From: Rhea pennata
Taxonomy: Eukaryota > Chordata > Aves > Rheiformes > Rheidae
Assembly: GCF_028389875.1 (NCBI RefSeq)
Contig: NC_084673.1
Span: forward strand, 12,375,501-12,439,500
Reading direction: 5' to 3'
DNA length: 64,000 bases
Shown: positions 1-14,399 of the stretch, in pieces
Layout: each line of letters starts with the position of its first letter
Position numbering within the stretch: the stretch's first letter is position 1
The notes under the pieces: model-generated
Told to the model about the DNA's origin: nothing
Database searches by the model: none
What the model saw: the letters and a program-made list of their open reading frames with translations, nothing else
Translations under genes and position numbers: made by a program

Positions 1-3000
1 GAAATTTCTAGGAAGGACAATCTGGGATCCTGAAAGTATTTCCATGCAGATTAATATTCATGTATGTGATACGAACAGATTAATCAATAAACTTTACTAC
101 TTTTCAAAGCAGTATCGGAATCAAAGAAGGAGGTAAGTTTTCCTGCAATTCTACTCGATTCACAGAGTTGTCATAACATAAAAATAATGACAGGATCAAT
201 TTTATGAATAAAATCAAGGTTTGTATTTTTATAGTGTCCGAAAGTGCTGGATAGATACCAGGACTGTCGTGAGTACAGCCCTTTTGGACATGCTGCTGTC
301 TACCATTCTTACCCAAATGTTGCAGCCTGAGACATTTTTAAATACTCCTTAGGGAAGAGAAGAAAGCTTATGATTTTGCAGTTTACTACCAGAGATTTTT
401 TCTTACATGCTTAGCTGAGACAGTTTACACTGACAGTCAATTCTGATTCCTCTTAATTATTCAACTAATTTAGGCTTGTTCATATAGGACTGGAGAGAAC
501 CAAAGAATTTAAGAAATGCATGTGGGGTTTTTTTTTTCTTCTTTTAAAGAAATTTGTTAGTTTTATTGCACAGATTTGTTGCCCAGTGATACTGAGGCCT
601 GACATCCTGGTGTTCAGAAGACCAAAGAGAGAGAATTGCTACTGTGCCTCCTAAGGGTTTTCACAGCACAGTACCAATGCTCCAGCAGCACAGAAGAGGG
701 TATTGTTGACCCCTGTTTTATGGATGGAAATATAGACCTGGAAATGTAACAGATGCTTTGTCAAAAACATGCACTGATATTTCTGCTTAGCTTGAGGCGT
801 TTTGGTGATATCTTCCAAATAAGTATCTACAAATCTGGTTATGATACCTTTGAAAAATAATCCACATTATGTGAGCCAAACTTCTAAAATTAGCATCGCT
901 GAAGAGCCTGAATATAAGAACAGCTTAAACCTTTGCATGAACAGTGGTGAGAAGCCGAATTACATTTAATGTCAGAGGACAACATGGCAGAATTACCATC
1001 ACCTCTTTGGTCCACACTTCATGTTGTATCCAGTTACTAAGGAAATACAGAGGAAATGACTTTGGTTATCAGATACCAAAAGTATCTGCTTTACAAGCTC
1101 TGTTTTTAAACAGTCATCTATTACAATAGTACTGCCCAAATCTGCTCCAAAGTTAGGACCTCTTTCTCTTTGAAAATGCATAGGCTGCTACATGTAGAGC
1201 CATTTTTCCAAGAAATATCAGTCAATGGGCAATTAAGGGCTCTCAAAAGCAACTTACACTTATATCTGAAAGACGGAAATTCTGTAGCACATAATAGCGC
1301 AGGGCAGATCCTGCAAAAGAAGCACCTAGCAGATCCTCTGGATTTCTGTGGCACCTAACAAACTGCAGAGATATCTGAGGGGCACCAGTCCTGGACTTGT
1401 AATTCATTTCCAGTGTTATTATGCTAAATTCTTCCTATCAATGAAACAAAGAGGAGGCTTAAATAAAACAAGTGTCAAACAAAAATTGAATCAGAAGCCA
1501 AATACAAAGCTACCCACTTGAAGATTTTTACTTTGTCAAATTGTTAGGAAGGAGAACCACTGGGTATATTTCCATGTTGAACTCTATATCTCATTTCTAT
1601 ACTGTTCTTCAAAAATAGATTACGATTTAAAACAAAAGAAGTATTCAAAATGGTATTGTATATTTTTTTCACTTGTTGGAAAGAAGAGAAAACGTTAGCT
1701 ACAAAACCTAAGATAGGTGAGTTACTTTCCTAAGAGCTAAATATTTACCTGTTTATGATTAAGAGCAATATAAATGGCCAACAGTGACTGCTAAAAATCT
1801 ACTTCATGCTGAGACTGCTGATAGAGAAAATGACGCTGCAAACAAAACTCTATTCTGTCAGTTTTGTACTAAGATTTGAATAATTCAAATATATTCCAAG
1901 GCTTATAGCTAGCTTTAAAAAACCTAAATGTGAACATATAAATCCAGTCATTTTTAACAAAAATTCCCCTATTTCTCTTCTGCACCTGCTTTTTATTGCA
2001 ATAGCCACAGGCTGTAATAAGACAGCAGTGTGGCTTCAAGCCTTGATACAAAGGCAGCTCTGTCTGAGCCAGTTACTCATCCACATGACATGATAGCTCC
2101 CATTTCCTCCTCAGTCTTGCTTTCCCAGCACAGTGACAGAAACCACATTGCAGAACTGTCAAGATCCTAAAAACTGATTGTCAAATGCCAATTACCTTGA
2201 TTAGGTTTCCTAACCAAAAGAAAAAAAAGCAAAAGAGATGTAGAGTAAAGATTTACCTGCTATATTCTAACTTGACAAACTGAAACTTAACCATATCTTC
2301 TGTGCACAGATCCCAATCATAGATATCAGCTCAAAAAACACAGTTGTTTCACTTCAAGAAAGAAAAATGCATCCATGATCAATCACCTACAATAAACTTT
2401 CAGTTCCTTTTCAAGCAGTAGTTTCAAAGTCATATTTCACTTCAGCGAAGATGTATCTGTAAAAAATAGATGTAAAGATACCTAAATTTATTCTGAATTT
2501 CCCAAGGGAAACCATAATATCATTTGGGTGAGAAATTTAAAATTTGATTGAATCTCACACAAAACAGGAAGCAGCCAAGAATAAGGCTGCTGGGCCTCTG
2601 GAATTTGTGAGAAATGGGGATGCTCAGCATTTTGAAAGACTGAACACAAATCTTTACCCTTCACCTAAAGGGATTTGCCACCGGTTTCTCCAAAGAAGAA
2701 TTCCATTACATCCTGCATACAGAGGTTGGTGTTCAGCCCCCCAAAATATTTCTTCAGTGGCTACTGCTCCCACGACAGTGAGAAGCGAAGTGGCCGAGGT
2801 CAGAGAAGGGCAGCTGCTACCATGATGCAAGACCAGATCCACCAGGCCCTGGGCAATGCTCCTACGGGTGCACACTCCCTCTCACCTCCCTAAGCACAAG
2901 CAGAGACGAAAATCAGGTAGGGCTGCAATGCAACATCACTGATGGATGGATACTGCCTCATAGCTTTGGCGCTCAAGTTTGCTCAGTGTCTTGCCAGTCA

Positions 3001-6000
3001 CCTTTCTCCTTGGTTACTGGAGCAAGAGGCAAGAAGGAGGACCAATGTGCTGCCACTGCATGAGCATCCCAGTGCACACATCCTAGGGCCTTGGCTGGGA
3101 GGCAGAGCATCCTGGAGAAAACAGTTTTTAAAATGCCTGGCTCTCTTACCTACTGGAGATCTCATCATCCAGAGAAAGGGAAACCTCTGTCCTAGGAGAG
3201 AGGGAGGAGGAGAGCACAAAGGAAAGTCTTTGGTCTTGGCTCTGTGGGTGGACAGGGAGCAGCAAGGAAAGGCAGGTGGCATTGCAAATTGATATTCTTC
3301 ATAGGACACTGCATTCTTCCTCTATCTGCATGAAGATAAAGTAATTTTCAGAAGCCTTGAGCTGACTGTGCTTTTACTCACCAGCTCCAGAAAAATCCAT
3401 GATCAGCTACAACTACCCAAATTTCGGTTTGCAATGCGCATTTATTCTGGGTGACAGGAAGCCAGTTAGCATGGCATCACCATCATAACACAAAACTATC
3501 CTAATCTTGTTGTCACCTCACTCTGTGAAGTGCACAAGTCTACAGACACATTCCATGTACCAAGGCAGTCCTCGGTTTCTCCCACAGTCAGATGCAAGTA
3601 GTTTATCAGTTCTTCAGTGAGGTTATGGAAAGTCATTGACTATCTGCACTCAATGATTTTATATTCTCTTTGCAAAGTAGATTTTGAAAGGGTAAATGGC
3701 GTAGGCTGAAATCTAATGCCTGCTAAAACATTTGGTATATACTGCTTGCTAGAGAAAGGGGCAGTCAAAAGAAAGTCTTCTTTTCTGAAAAAAATATTTC
3801 CTTTAATATTTATTATCCTGTCTAGTTGCTGCTGGAGCCTCATCACAGTTTCAAACTCTGACTGATGTCTTACTATGAATATTACAAGTTCCATCTTAAG
3901 TTAAACTGGGGCCCAGATCCTAACCCGCACGGGCAAAGCGGCAGGAGCCCCAAACCTCCTCTACTCCCGGGGGATGATTTCCTATGAGAACAGCTAGCTA
4001 AGAGTCCAAGTTAACTGTGCACTCATAAACAATCATGATGTATATTTTCAGACTATAAATTTAACTGTAACACTTATTACAATTACGCAGTACAGAAAGG
4101 ACAAATTATGCAGTCTTTCACACCAGTAAGCCTCTCCTGACCCTTTATTTCTTCTTCATTTAATTAATCATCCTTATGTCCTGTGCCCCCCTGCTCCATC
4201 CGTGTATCACTGCAATGAATGAGACAGAACTGTCGTTGTAAAAAGAAAGGAAAGGTTTATAATTTCTATTAATTCTGTTACGTGGCTCATTGTTGAACAC
4301 AGAAAATTACTTTCTAAAAAGAAGAGTCCTGGCTCATCAGCTGAGAATGATCCAATTATTTTCCCTTCAATTACATCTTAAATAAATGATTTTTAAGAGT
4401 CCTTCCTATCACTTTATCACCCACGCATCTCCTGCTACATATCGGAAGGTGGTAGACCAAACAGCTGGGGATTTATGTTCCCACTGTCAACCTGCTTCAG
4501 GGACAGCCTCCAGCATATACGATAAGAGATACCTGACTAGATGCTTTGTCACCAGTGGTAGAATTACAGCTGTCTTACAAAGTCTTGGTAATGAGCTGCT
4601 TTAATGCTCTATCCTTCCCAGCAGGTATATCCAAAATCTGGATCTGAATCTTGACCCTTGTATCCAGTAACACTGCTGAGCAACCTGACATTGAGGGCTG
4701 TATTGACTGCTCCTCACTGCAACTGAACTACCAGAGTTAGTGAGTAAAACAAATACTTTGGTATGACCTGAGCAAGAGGCAAATTATGCAGAAGAGGAAC
4801 ACAAACAAAAGTTACAGTTCAAAAACCTTCTTCGCACTACAAAAATTAGATGTCAAAAATACTGCCACAGCAAGTTTTTAGTAACAGATACTGAGCTTTA
4901 CCATGGAACTCTGGAAGAACACGCTCCTATGCTGGAACTCTGTGCTGCGAAAAAAGGAGTTGATTTTGCAGAAAAGTCCCTGAATGCGCAGCTGTGTATT
5001 TATAATGTGTTAACACTACGAAAAACTCTGATACTCTCCCCTATTCCCTCTACCTTTGGAAGATAAAACAAGGAGATGAGAAAGTTGTGATGTTCTTTTG
5101 ACCTTCTGCCAAAGGTAAGGACCACATGTTGATTTGAATTTCCCTTGCAAATCTGCTGGAGCTGCAATACTGAAACTGCACTGCTGGCGCCTGCTTTATC
5201 TCTGATTAGCCATCATTTGGGACCACTGTTCAACTGATGGAGCAAATGACTGCACTGAGCTGGTATTTCCCACTTCCTCTTCACACAACTGTTTAGAATA
5301 ATATCTCAATGCAACTGAAATGCAGTTTTATTTCTCCTCTCTCATCCAATCCAGAAGAATAAGAAAAAAACTAATACAAAAAATTTACTTTTATCTTACT
5401 GAAGAAGGATACTGTACAGTCTGAGGAACAATACTAGGGGCAAGATGGTCTCAAAGACTGTTTGTAATCCAAGATATGCCCACAATGCTCAGAAAGGACT
5501 TATCTTTCTGAGAGGCACAAATTGCCCAAGGATATATTTCTCATGTGGTGGCAAGATTTCTCAGGGGTTTCTTGAATAGCTGCCAAAAGAAAGAACCGAG
5601 GATCTGCTGGCTGTATTAAATACCAACTGGCATTCCCCGGTTTTCCCTAGAGATGGCTGCATTTTCTGTGGTAGACAGAGCAGTCCAGGACTACTGTTTG
5701 CCAGTCTTTGCTCACTGATGGTGCTGCACAGATAGAGCAGATCAGGTTACTACAGTGATTACAGACACTACTTGACATCTCTCTCTCTCTCTTTCCTTTT
5801 TTCACTAGTGTGTATCAGTTTGAAATGGACCCGACTCACTGCCTACCGTCGTGTCCAGCCCCTCAGCATGAGCGTATTCAGACCAGCTTGCCTTTCTGTT
5901 GCTCCCACTGAGGTCAGCTTCACCCTTCTGCCACAAGTACTTTCACTCTGATGTGCATCCTCTTCGAATTTGGTCCTGGAAAAAAGACGCTAGGAAAGCC

Positions 6001-9000
6001 AGCTGAAAGTATGGGGTGCCTCAGTAGAATTCATCTGGCCCAATTTTGTTGGCATAGGCAAGCTGCCCCAGTCAGGGAAGATGTTCAATGAAGCTGCAGT
6101 CAACTGTTCTGGCCAAAAATGAACAATTAAACCCTTGCTTGATTCACAGCAGAACTCAAAATTGTTGTAACTAAACTAAAGTATAGGCTTCAAGAGAAAG
6201 GTGTCAGAAAGTATTGGAAGCAGTCTCTGAAAAGAAGCTGTTTTCATCCGTTTGCCTCATTCAAATAGTGCGCAAGTAAATACCAGGAATACATTCCCCC
6301 TCCCTCTTTTTTTTTTCTTTTTTCCCCCACAGCGAAAAAATGACAAGATTTGAAATGCAGAGGGTTAAATTCTGCACCTCATTATTTTTGTTGAATGAAC
6401 TTAGATTTATGCCAGGATGATTTTTTTACCTGTATATCTGCCCCATTATTTATTATTTGTATGAACCAAGTGCTCATCAGCCCAGAGAAGTAAACGGATC
6501 CCTGTTGTGCTACTGTACAAATACAGAAACAACAACGAAGTTTCTTTCCTTTGCTTTATATCCCTTATTTTCTTATTCTTCTTCTATTTCTACATTCACA
6601 TCAGACATTCACTGATGTAAATACCACCCTCTCCAGTGGGCACAGGTGAGTAACTTAACACGCTCTGGGGGGCTGGGATCAGCTAGCAAGGGATTATCAG
6701 TGAAAAGACTGGATCCCACATTCCTACTTCTGCTGCATGCCTGACTTTTCTCCCTGTAGAGATGTGCTAACGACTCTTCATTGTAGAGATCTGTGGACAA
6801 AGAGTGCTATAAAATGGTCGAATATTCTTTTAATAAAATAAGAAAATTGGCTTCTGTCTGTGCAGGTGTTTATTAAACACATTAATTTAGTTTACCTTTC
6901 TGTGGTTGATTCTCAACATTAGCAGGAAGCATTTCTTCTTGGGAAAAGCCTCACTTATGAGCATCAGAAACATGCATAATATTATTTTGTTTGGTACACT
7001 CATGGTTTTGAAATCTTTCACTCTAGATTTTAATTCATTTAGATGAAAATAAAATATTTTAAGACATAGCACATCACACAAATTAACTATAAAAAAAGCT
7101 TGGGAAAAGCTTCACTTTTGATTAACGCACTTCTGATGCTTTGAAATTACACGAACTGTATTTTGTCTAACATAGTTTGGTCATTCACCTTTTCTTCCAA
7201 CAGTTTTATGAACACAGTAAGTCTGTTCAAACCACGAGCCTCTGCTTTGTCAGATCAAAGCCCCAATGTTTGCAAATATGCATTTGAGTGACAAGCGAAT
7301 GAACGACATCCTCTTTCAAAAAATATCCTTGCACACTTAAAGAGAGAGAGGTGTAGTTTATAGATTTCTGATTTTTGAATTAAATAGGCTATTTAAATAA
7401 AATCTCCATGGAAACTTGTATTTCACAAGATAAGCCTAAGAAAGAAAAGATCAATGAGAGCTTAAGAAGGGAAAGTAATCTTGACTGATATAATGTCCTG
7501 CAAGAGTCTGCTACACAAAATGAATTAAAAAATTCCACATAGAAAGCTGAAGCAAGCAGGTATTCACTAAAAAATGTTTTGCAAGAACTGAGATTTTTTT
7601 AAAATAATTACACTAATTACTCTAATCTGGGCACACACAGATCAGACGGCTGCCCAGGCCATCTGCCCTCCTTATTTGACTGCAAAAGTGAATCCGTAAA
7701 TAGCGCTACAGGTTTTGCCTGCCCAGGGCCAGGCCTGGCTCGGGAAGGTGCTCTCCTCAGGGTTCGGCAAGCAGGGACGCTGCCCCTGCTAGGCAGCAGC
7801 AAGCACCTCCGCACTGTTACTTGGAGGACACTGCCTAAATGGTACTGTGACAAAACCTTTATCTGTCATCTGCTAGTGTTATCGAAGTAGCACATGCTGA
7901 GAGGTATTCTAACCTATAACCACAAATTCGGCATTTTTAATGTTTCCGATAATAATAAAAATGGTGGCCACCACTTCCCTACAGGTGGGCCAGGAGACAC
8001 GGGGGCTCTGCTTCTTCTACAGTCCACCCTGGGTTGTCCTCACTTGCCAGCCTGTCATGATGGGCTGTGAGAAACAAAGATGGCCCTGCAGAAGTTACGG
8101 AACATAACAAGACTTGCTGTGACCATGTTCTGTCCTGAGGAGGGCATCTGAAAAGCCATCTACTTGATGTTCAGCTTTGCCAGCCTCTCAGTGATGGCAC
8201 TGAAGCAGAGGGGAATTCACTCTGCTCCCCGAATCACACTCCTTGTGCTCTCGTGTTATGCATTCTCCTGAAGGCCACCTTTAGCTGGCAAGCTGCAGGC
8301 TGAGGTGGTTATTTTCTGAGGTTATCTGGCATCGTTGCACAAAAAATGAAAGGAAAGACAAGTGTGAACCGGAGCAGTGGAGCAGTGAGAACTCATGGGC
8401 CCTGGGACTCACGATATCCTCACTGCGAAATGAGTAGGAAACAACCTTAATTAAATACAGGCTTAATCCACAGGCCCAGTTGTGTAAGCAAATTTGAGCG
8501 CGCAGCGTATGCATGACATAGATGTTTTGCTGGGAGATACTTGGCAGTAAACAGACGAAATACCCAGAGTATGATGAACACTTATTCAGCAAGAAAGAGT
8601 CTGCTTATATCAAAATGAATAGGTTGAGAACAGTATTACATCCTAAACCAAAAGGCAACAAGAATAATTACATTTATGTTCAAGAAACAAGGTTCTAGCT
8701 TTTCTATTCGGGCAAATACCCTTAATTACACAAAATACTTGATAAAAATATTGCTTGCGAAGGTCTCATCTCACAATATATTCACGAGTTGTACGTCAGA
8801 GTCCTAACACCAGTGTTAGATGTTCAAGGAAGCTTAAAGGTAAGTCATCACAAACAGTACAGAGCAGCTCGCAATTGCCAAAATTATCACAGCACCACAG
8901 GAAAACGATTACATGCTTTTAAACCATTTCCTTGCAAAGAAGAAAATGTAGTTCTTTGATGCCTGTCTGCACTATTTTTGTAAATACTCTCAGTTTCTCA

Positions 9001-11400
9001 AAAATATCCTTAATGATTTTTTCAACTGATTCATTTCTATGTTTTACTGTACATAGTGTGCTCATTCCAAAACACATAAATGGTTTCAAATTTTTGTTTC
9101 TTTATCCATTATAGCCTTACTATTATGAGTACCAGAGAACTCTTCCAAATTTTGGTGACTTTTCCACAGAAGATTTACGTTTATGGTGAAGTAATCTGAA
9201 ATTATGAAAAGTAAATTGATCCCCTCTGGGGATGCAGAGAAATATCATGGTTTTCCATCTATGCAGCATAGCCACATAGATTCCAGTCTTAGCAATTACC
9301 CATAAATCTGCAGTGATTCTAGCAAAAATAAAAGGAACTACTCCAGATTTCTGAAAGATGGAGGAAACAATCTTATCCTGCACCATATTTTCCCTGATTT
9401 CAATCATTAAAACTTACTTGGCCCTGTTCTCACAGCTCATCACAGACAGTGAATTTTTGCAGTCTTTTTCTTCACTGTGGCTCACATACTAAAGAGTAAA
9501 ACACCACTGGGCTAGTGGTTACAGCTAATACAGCAATGAAGATGAGACTGAAGGACTTCAAACGCAGTATCTGTGAAGGAAAGATGAGATCTTAATTGTC
9601 ATGCTCCTTTACTATAACCTGGCAATTACTAATGCCTCTAAAGGTTATCTGCTATTCATCAGTAATTTTAGAACATTAGGAAATACTCGCTTCCACTCCA
9701 GCCAACTATATAAAAACAAGTCAAATTAGACAGACTTTTTTCCTAAAATACGACACCAAGCAGCCCAATTCACAGTTGCTGTTGTATTACTTTTCCTCCT
9801 GTAAGAACTCCTAGAATCAACTCATACGTTTTGGTTTTATCATTTTTCCCTAGAAATTGCTTATTATAATAATTTTTGAATTAAGAATTAATTCCCATTA
9901 AAAAATTTGATTCAGACTAGCTGAAAGTCAAGCTTTGCTCTTGAAAAATGCAACTGCTCAGTGATGTAGGATTTGTGGTAACTTTAGAAAGACTAGTAGA
10001 AATGATGATACAGCCATTTTCAAGAACCTTATATCCAACAAAGCAGAGGAACTAAATCTAAGTTAATACAATTAATAAGACACATTTAAGGCTTCTGCTT
10101 TAGACAGCAAGACTATTTCAGAGTAATTCCTGCTTCTGATACTTTGCTCTACTGTGTGAGAGCTATGAATATTTTTGTTTGACTTGCTAGTATCAAATTT
10201 CTCTCCTTTCTTCAGTACTTTCCAGAATCCTGTTCACAATAACCCTCATTTTTAGGTCTTGGCTTCTGCTCAAACTGACCATTCAAAAAACCCACTTCCC
10301 TCACTGATGGGGAGTATTCTGCAGGGCGTCTTCTCATCACAGGGCAATGCTTCACAGTGTTTCACCCATGGTATAACAAGGAGAGATCTAGAGATAATGT
10401 GGGTAAGGCCAATGCATCCACACCTTTGAGATGGGATGGGCACCCAGACCCAACTCCAGTCCCAGCAGGGAAGAACGTAACTTTCCGACAATCAGGCTCT
10501 GAGAGGATAAGGAAGATGTTCTTGCTTAACTAAAAGATTTCTACAAATGGATTTTTAGCATGTGGAAGACTTATTTAAAAGAGAAATAAATAGGAAGGGA
10601 GGGTCTTTTGATTTAGAAAGGATAGGTTCCATTCTTCAAACATTGTGTTTACGAGGAACGAGTTTCATGATGAGTCTATTAATTAGTAGATAATTAATTG
10701 AAGAAATATTTATCTTGTAGGAGCATTGAAATGATATCATCAGCTAGCATGAATGATGGTGCAGGTCAAGGCTCAGTACTAACTGAAAATCCCTTGAAGA
10801 ACCAAGGAGCCAAAGTAGTAGATCTGTAAGTGTAGCATCAGAACGGAGGATCAGTGTTGAGCCATTCTGCTTTCCTCATGAACATGTTGGCCAACTTCTG
10901 CTGAAGACAATGGCATGGGAAGACCAACAACTTCAGGCTATGTGCCTCTTCCAGCTGTTCTTGTGCCACTTCAGTCAAAACAAGATCAGTTAGCAAAAAC
11001 CTCGTTATTTAAATTGCTTAAGCCAACTCAGCTGATTTAGACTGAAATGAGGAATACTCATATAAGCACTGAGTAAAAAGGCCTATCAAACATTATACAG
11101 TGAACAACAGGTGGATGTAAAGAGAAGAAGGGAAGGTAATATCCTTCAGCTGGAAAAACTGAAAATGAAAGACAAGACTCCACAGCACCGCTTCCTTTGG
11201 TTCTCCAAGTACAGGAATTGAGGGGTTTTCCCCTAATTCTGTTACAGAAATATGTTATATTCAAATGAGATAGATTATTCTTCTTGAAAGACATGATTAT
11301 CCTCCAGTTATCCTCCAAATGCTAGGAAGATCCCTAGCTTCTGCTTTCGAAAATGGAGAAATACCGAAAAAAACCCCATCGTTCACTACCATATTAAAAG
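1..11400. other. Intergenic DNA at the left edge, no gene seen
   Basis: AT-rich unique sequence. Frames are short (up to about 116 codons, plus 2942-3292) and overlap others on the opposite strand; none resembles a known protein. A (TC)7 run lies at about 5778-5792. 6330-6500 and 7100-7450 are AT-rich and free of visible repeats; 7270-7290 contains TTTGCAAATATGCATTT, which has two POU-like halves, so CNEs are possible there. The 3906-3940 stretch (GGGGCCCAGATCCT) weakly resembles an old interspersed repeat. Confidence 0.45.
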
Positions 11401-11417
11401 CAAGAATATTTTCTTAC

Positions 11418-11566
11418 CTGGTTATTTCTAAGAGTCTTAGAGATTTAGTCTTTACCAAGACAGCCAGCAGACACACAATAGGGCTTCTCAAAGCAAATTC
11501 TTGAGGACTGGATTTATTGCTTTGCCACAGTCTGCAGGTTTGAACGTTGCTTCTCATGATTGTTTC
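11418..11566 (-). other. Splice-flanked open stretch (weak exon candidate)
   Basis: On the minus strand a pyrimidine-rich CCTTTCCTTCCTTTGGAAG precedes 149 bases that are open in one frame and end in CCAG followed by GTAAGA, a near-consensus donor. The translation has no recognised domain. Such pseudo-exons are common in vertebrate intergenic DNA, so this is a weak call. Confidence 0.13.
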
Positions 11567-13810
11567 CTTCCAAAGGAAGGAAAGGTTGGAACATTTTGAT
11601 TTATGGATACTGGATATGGATATCATTCATGGAGTCAGAGACTAGCAGACTCAGTACTTTAAACTTGGCTTCTCTTGAGATCTCTTTAGGTACTTTTATT
11701 GCTCCATCACAGTTGCTTTCAAATGCTTTAGAAACACTTACAAACAGAAACAACAGCATCAGTTACTCAGCATCTTTTCTTTCTAAGGAAGACTATCTGA
11801 GGCAGACTTTAAGTTTTCACTTTGTATGTACATGAGCAAGAAAGAGAAAGCCCAAGAAGAGCTCACAAAAAGCCATTTTCCTCAGAAAGCAGCTCAGCCT
11901 GCCTTGCCTCTGCAGCCCTGAAGCCCCCACAGAGGTTTTCCTGTCACCCCACATCTTAACACCATCTTTTTCCCACTGCACTTCTGCAGCAGAGCTGTCC
12001 CAGGGCGGGGAACAATCAAGCTACTGCTGCTAAAGGCTAAGAGTTTTAGGCAGAGACCTTGAACTGCACTCCGCATTAAAGAGAGTCAATCCTCAGTGCA
12101 GAACATCAGGCTGATGTGCTCACGGTAATGATTGTTGCTAAGCAAAGGGAGCTGATGGCTGTCTTTTGTACTGAAGTTTTCAGGATGTGTGGCCTCACTG
12201 AATGGTCGAGAGGTCAGGAATGCATAGGTCATCCTGGTCAGACCCAGGCCCAATTGAATGGGACACCTCTTATGGCAGATGGAAAGGGAAAATTTGCTGC
12301 CGTGGTTGTAGGCATCTGTAGCAGCAAGGAGTTCAAAAGGAGCACAAGGCTGCATATGGTCCTATCCCAGTCCCACGCCTCCCCACCTTAACCCCTGAAC
12401 ACTTACCACTCCTTTAAATATGTAGCAGAGGGACATCTTGACTTAATACAACCTCAGCCCTGCCAAATTAGCTTTAATGTGAGGTCAGCCAAGAAATTGT
12501 GCCATGAATGTAAGACACAGGAGGCAGCAACCTGATCAATTTTATGACTTACTGGCACTTTGTCTTGATTTGTTTCACTAGTTCTCTCACTGTCTTCAAA
12601 CTTCAGAGAAAGATTATGATTAGGCAGAAGAGAGTCAAAGAAGATGGCTGAGCCAATCTGCAAACCTAATGGTATCAGTTCCAACACTTCTTTCCCCATT
12701 CTCTGTCACACAGTCACACCCCATTTCCCGTGCTCGTTCTGATTGCTAATGTTCAGGAGTCAGTTCCGTTCACTAAACTGGGAGAAAAAGTATTCACTCT
12801 CTTTTGGTAAGAGGCAGGCTTCTACCAGAATCTGTCCCTATGGGGTCAGAAAATGACAGGACTAAAGAGCTGAGAGCAGGAGAGAAAGGTGCAAGGATCT
12901 GGACCTACCTCCCTTTTCAGGGGAGCTGAAAGTTTAAACTGTACCTGAGCCCCATGACAAGGCCCAGAGCAGGAGCTCTGGTCACCAGTCTGAAATCAGA
13001 CAAACTTCACTTGCTCAGCCTAAGAAATAAGAACTGACCCACTTCAGAACATTTCCTTTATGCTCTTACAGCTCTGGGAAATAGGACAGACATACGCAAG
13101 GATCAATAATAGTCCAGTGCTACAGCGAGTCCATTAGGATCAGCCCATCCATCAGGGCTACAACAGCTCTTCCAGGGGCTGGCTGTAGCCTGAGGCCTGG
13201 CTGAGACAGCTCTGCAGTATCCCCCCCAGTTCTTGACTGGCATGTTCAGAAAAGAGGGCTCTTGGCAGAAATTTCCAAGGCCATCTCTTCAGAGCTATAA
13301 TTTTTAGTCCTCACCACCAGGATATTGCAACGCTTTAGGGTCAGTCTGCCTCAGCAAAACATAATCCAAGAATATTAACTAAAAGAACAGGATAGAGCTG
13401 TGATTATTCTATGCTTTGTAGTAAAGGAAGTACTTAGGGCTTGCTGGGCAGGGGGTTTAACATTTTTTTCTGGGAAATGGAAGAAGGAGTAGTTTGAATT
13501 CAGCACACATGGATTATGCCTATGATATACTTGAACACATTAATATTTTGAAGCCTCACCTGTGGAAAACCTATGAATGCTTCAGAAAAGCTCTGTAGGA
13601 AGTTATCACCTATATAAATTCCAAAGTTTCCTGAGACAATGGACTTCTCTGCCATTTCATCTAACATGTCTGTCAGCATCTCTGGTAACTTTGGGTATGA
13701 TATGGCAAGGCAGTGTCTGACCAAGTCTTTCACTTAGAACCTTACCTCCTTGTTAATTTGGGGAGCCATTCAATTCATAAGATTTTTAAGGTGTGGTGGG
13801 GTGAAACAAC

Positions 13811-13838
13811 ATTGTATTTACTGCATTGTATTTACTGC
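13811..13838. repeat. 14-bp perfect tandem duplication
   Basis: ATTGTATTTACTGC occurs twice head to tail. It is a small replication-slippage type duplication with no other feature nearby. Confidence 0.9.
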
Positions 13839-14301
13839 TAATTCCAGTTTTACACAAATAACTACTAATTTATTCTCCTTGGACTCAGATCTTTTGCACT
13901 GGCAATGGTTTTAAAGAATGTAAGTAACAAAGAATCTGTTACATAACTGCATGAGCAATTTCATCAAACTATTATCTTCTCCATTAAAGACACAACACTT
14001 GATGAGTGTTTCCCATTTCAGGATGTAGGTATGATTTACCCCCATGCAGTGGTTAGAGTGGGGTTGATCACGGAGTGTTTTTGTTTGTTTGTTTGCCTTA
14101 GAGGGAGATGATACTAGAAATGAGTAAAGGATTTTTTTTTTTTTAACATTTCAATTGTATTAATAAGCATTACAGCTATAATAAAAATCTAAGCTTAAAC
14201 ACATGCATTTTTAATGCCTAATGTTGGGGTAAGCAAAGTAATTGCACCACTGTTACCAAAACTTCAACAAATTACATGCGGCCAGTTTTCTTCTTGCTCA
14301 G

Positions 14302-14393
14302 TATGCTGAAACACAGCAGGACAACAGCAGTAAAGAAAGGCAGGCGCACATGTGCTATCCTCCAGAAGATTGTTCCCAGGAAAATCCACCGAG
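14302..14393 (+). other. Candidate exon with strong splice sites
   Basis: A pyrimidine tract GTTTTCTTCTTGCTCAG precedes the stretch and the near-consensus donor GAG|GTAAGA follows it. The 92 bases between are open in two of three frames; one gives a hydrophilic peptide beginning YAETQQDNSSKERQ. I recognise no protein family. It could be one exon of a long non-coding or unknown coding transcript on the plus strand, convergent with SOX3. It could equally be a chance pseudo-exon, as no partner exons are established. Confidence 0.22.
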
Positions 14394-14399
14394 GTAAGA

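Noticed and set aside
2544..2893. Overlapping plus-strand frames of 93 and 72 codons
   Set aside because: Frames overlap each other and an opposite-strand frame; no domain, start context or conservation to support coding.
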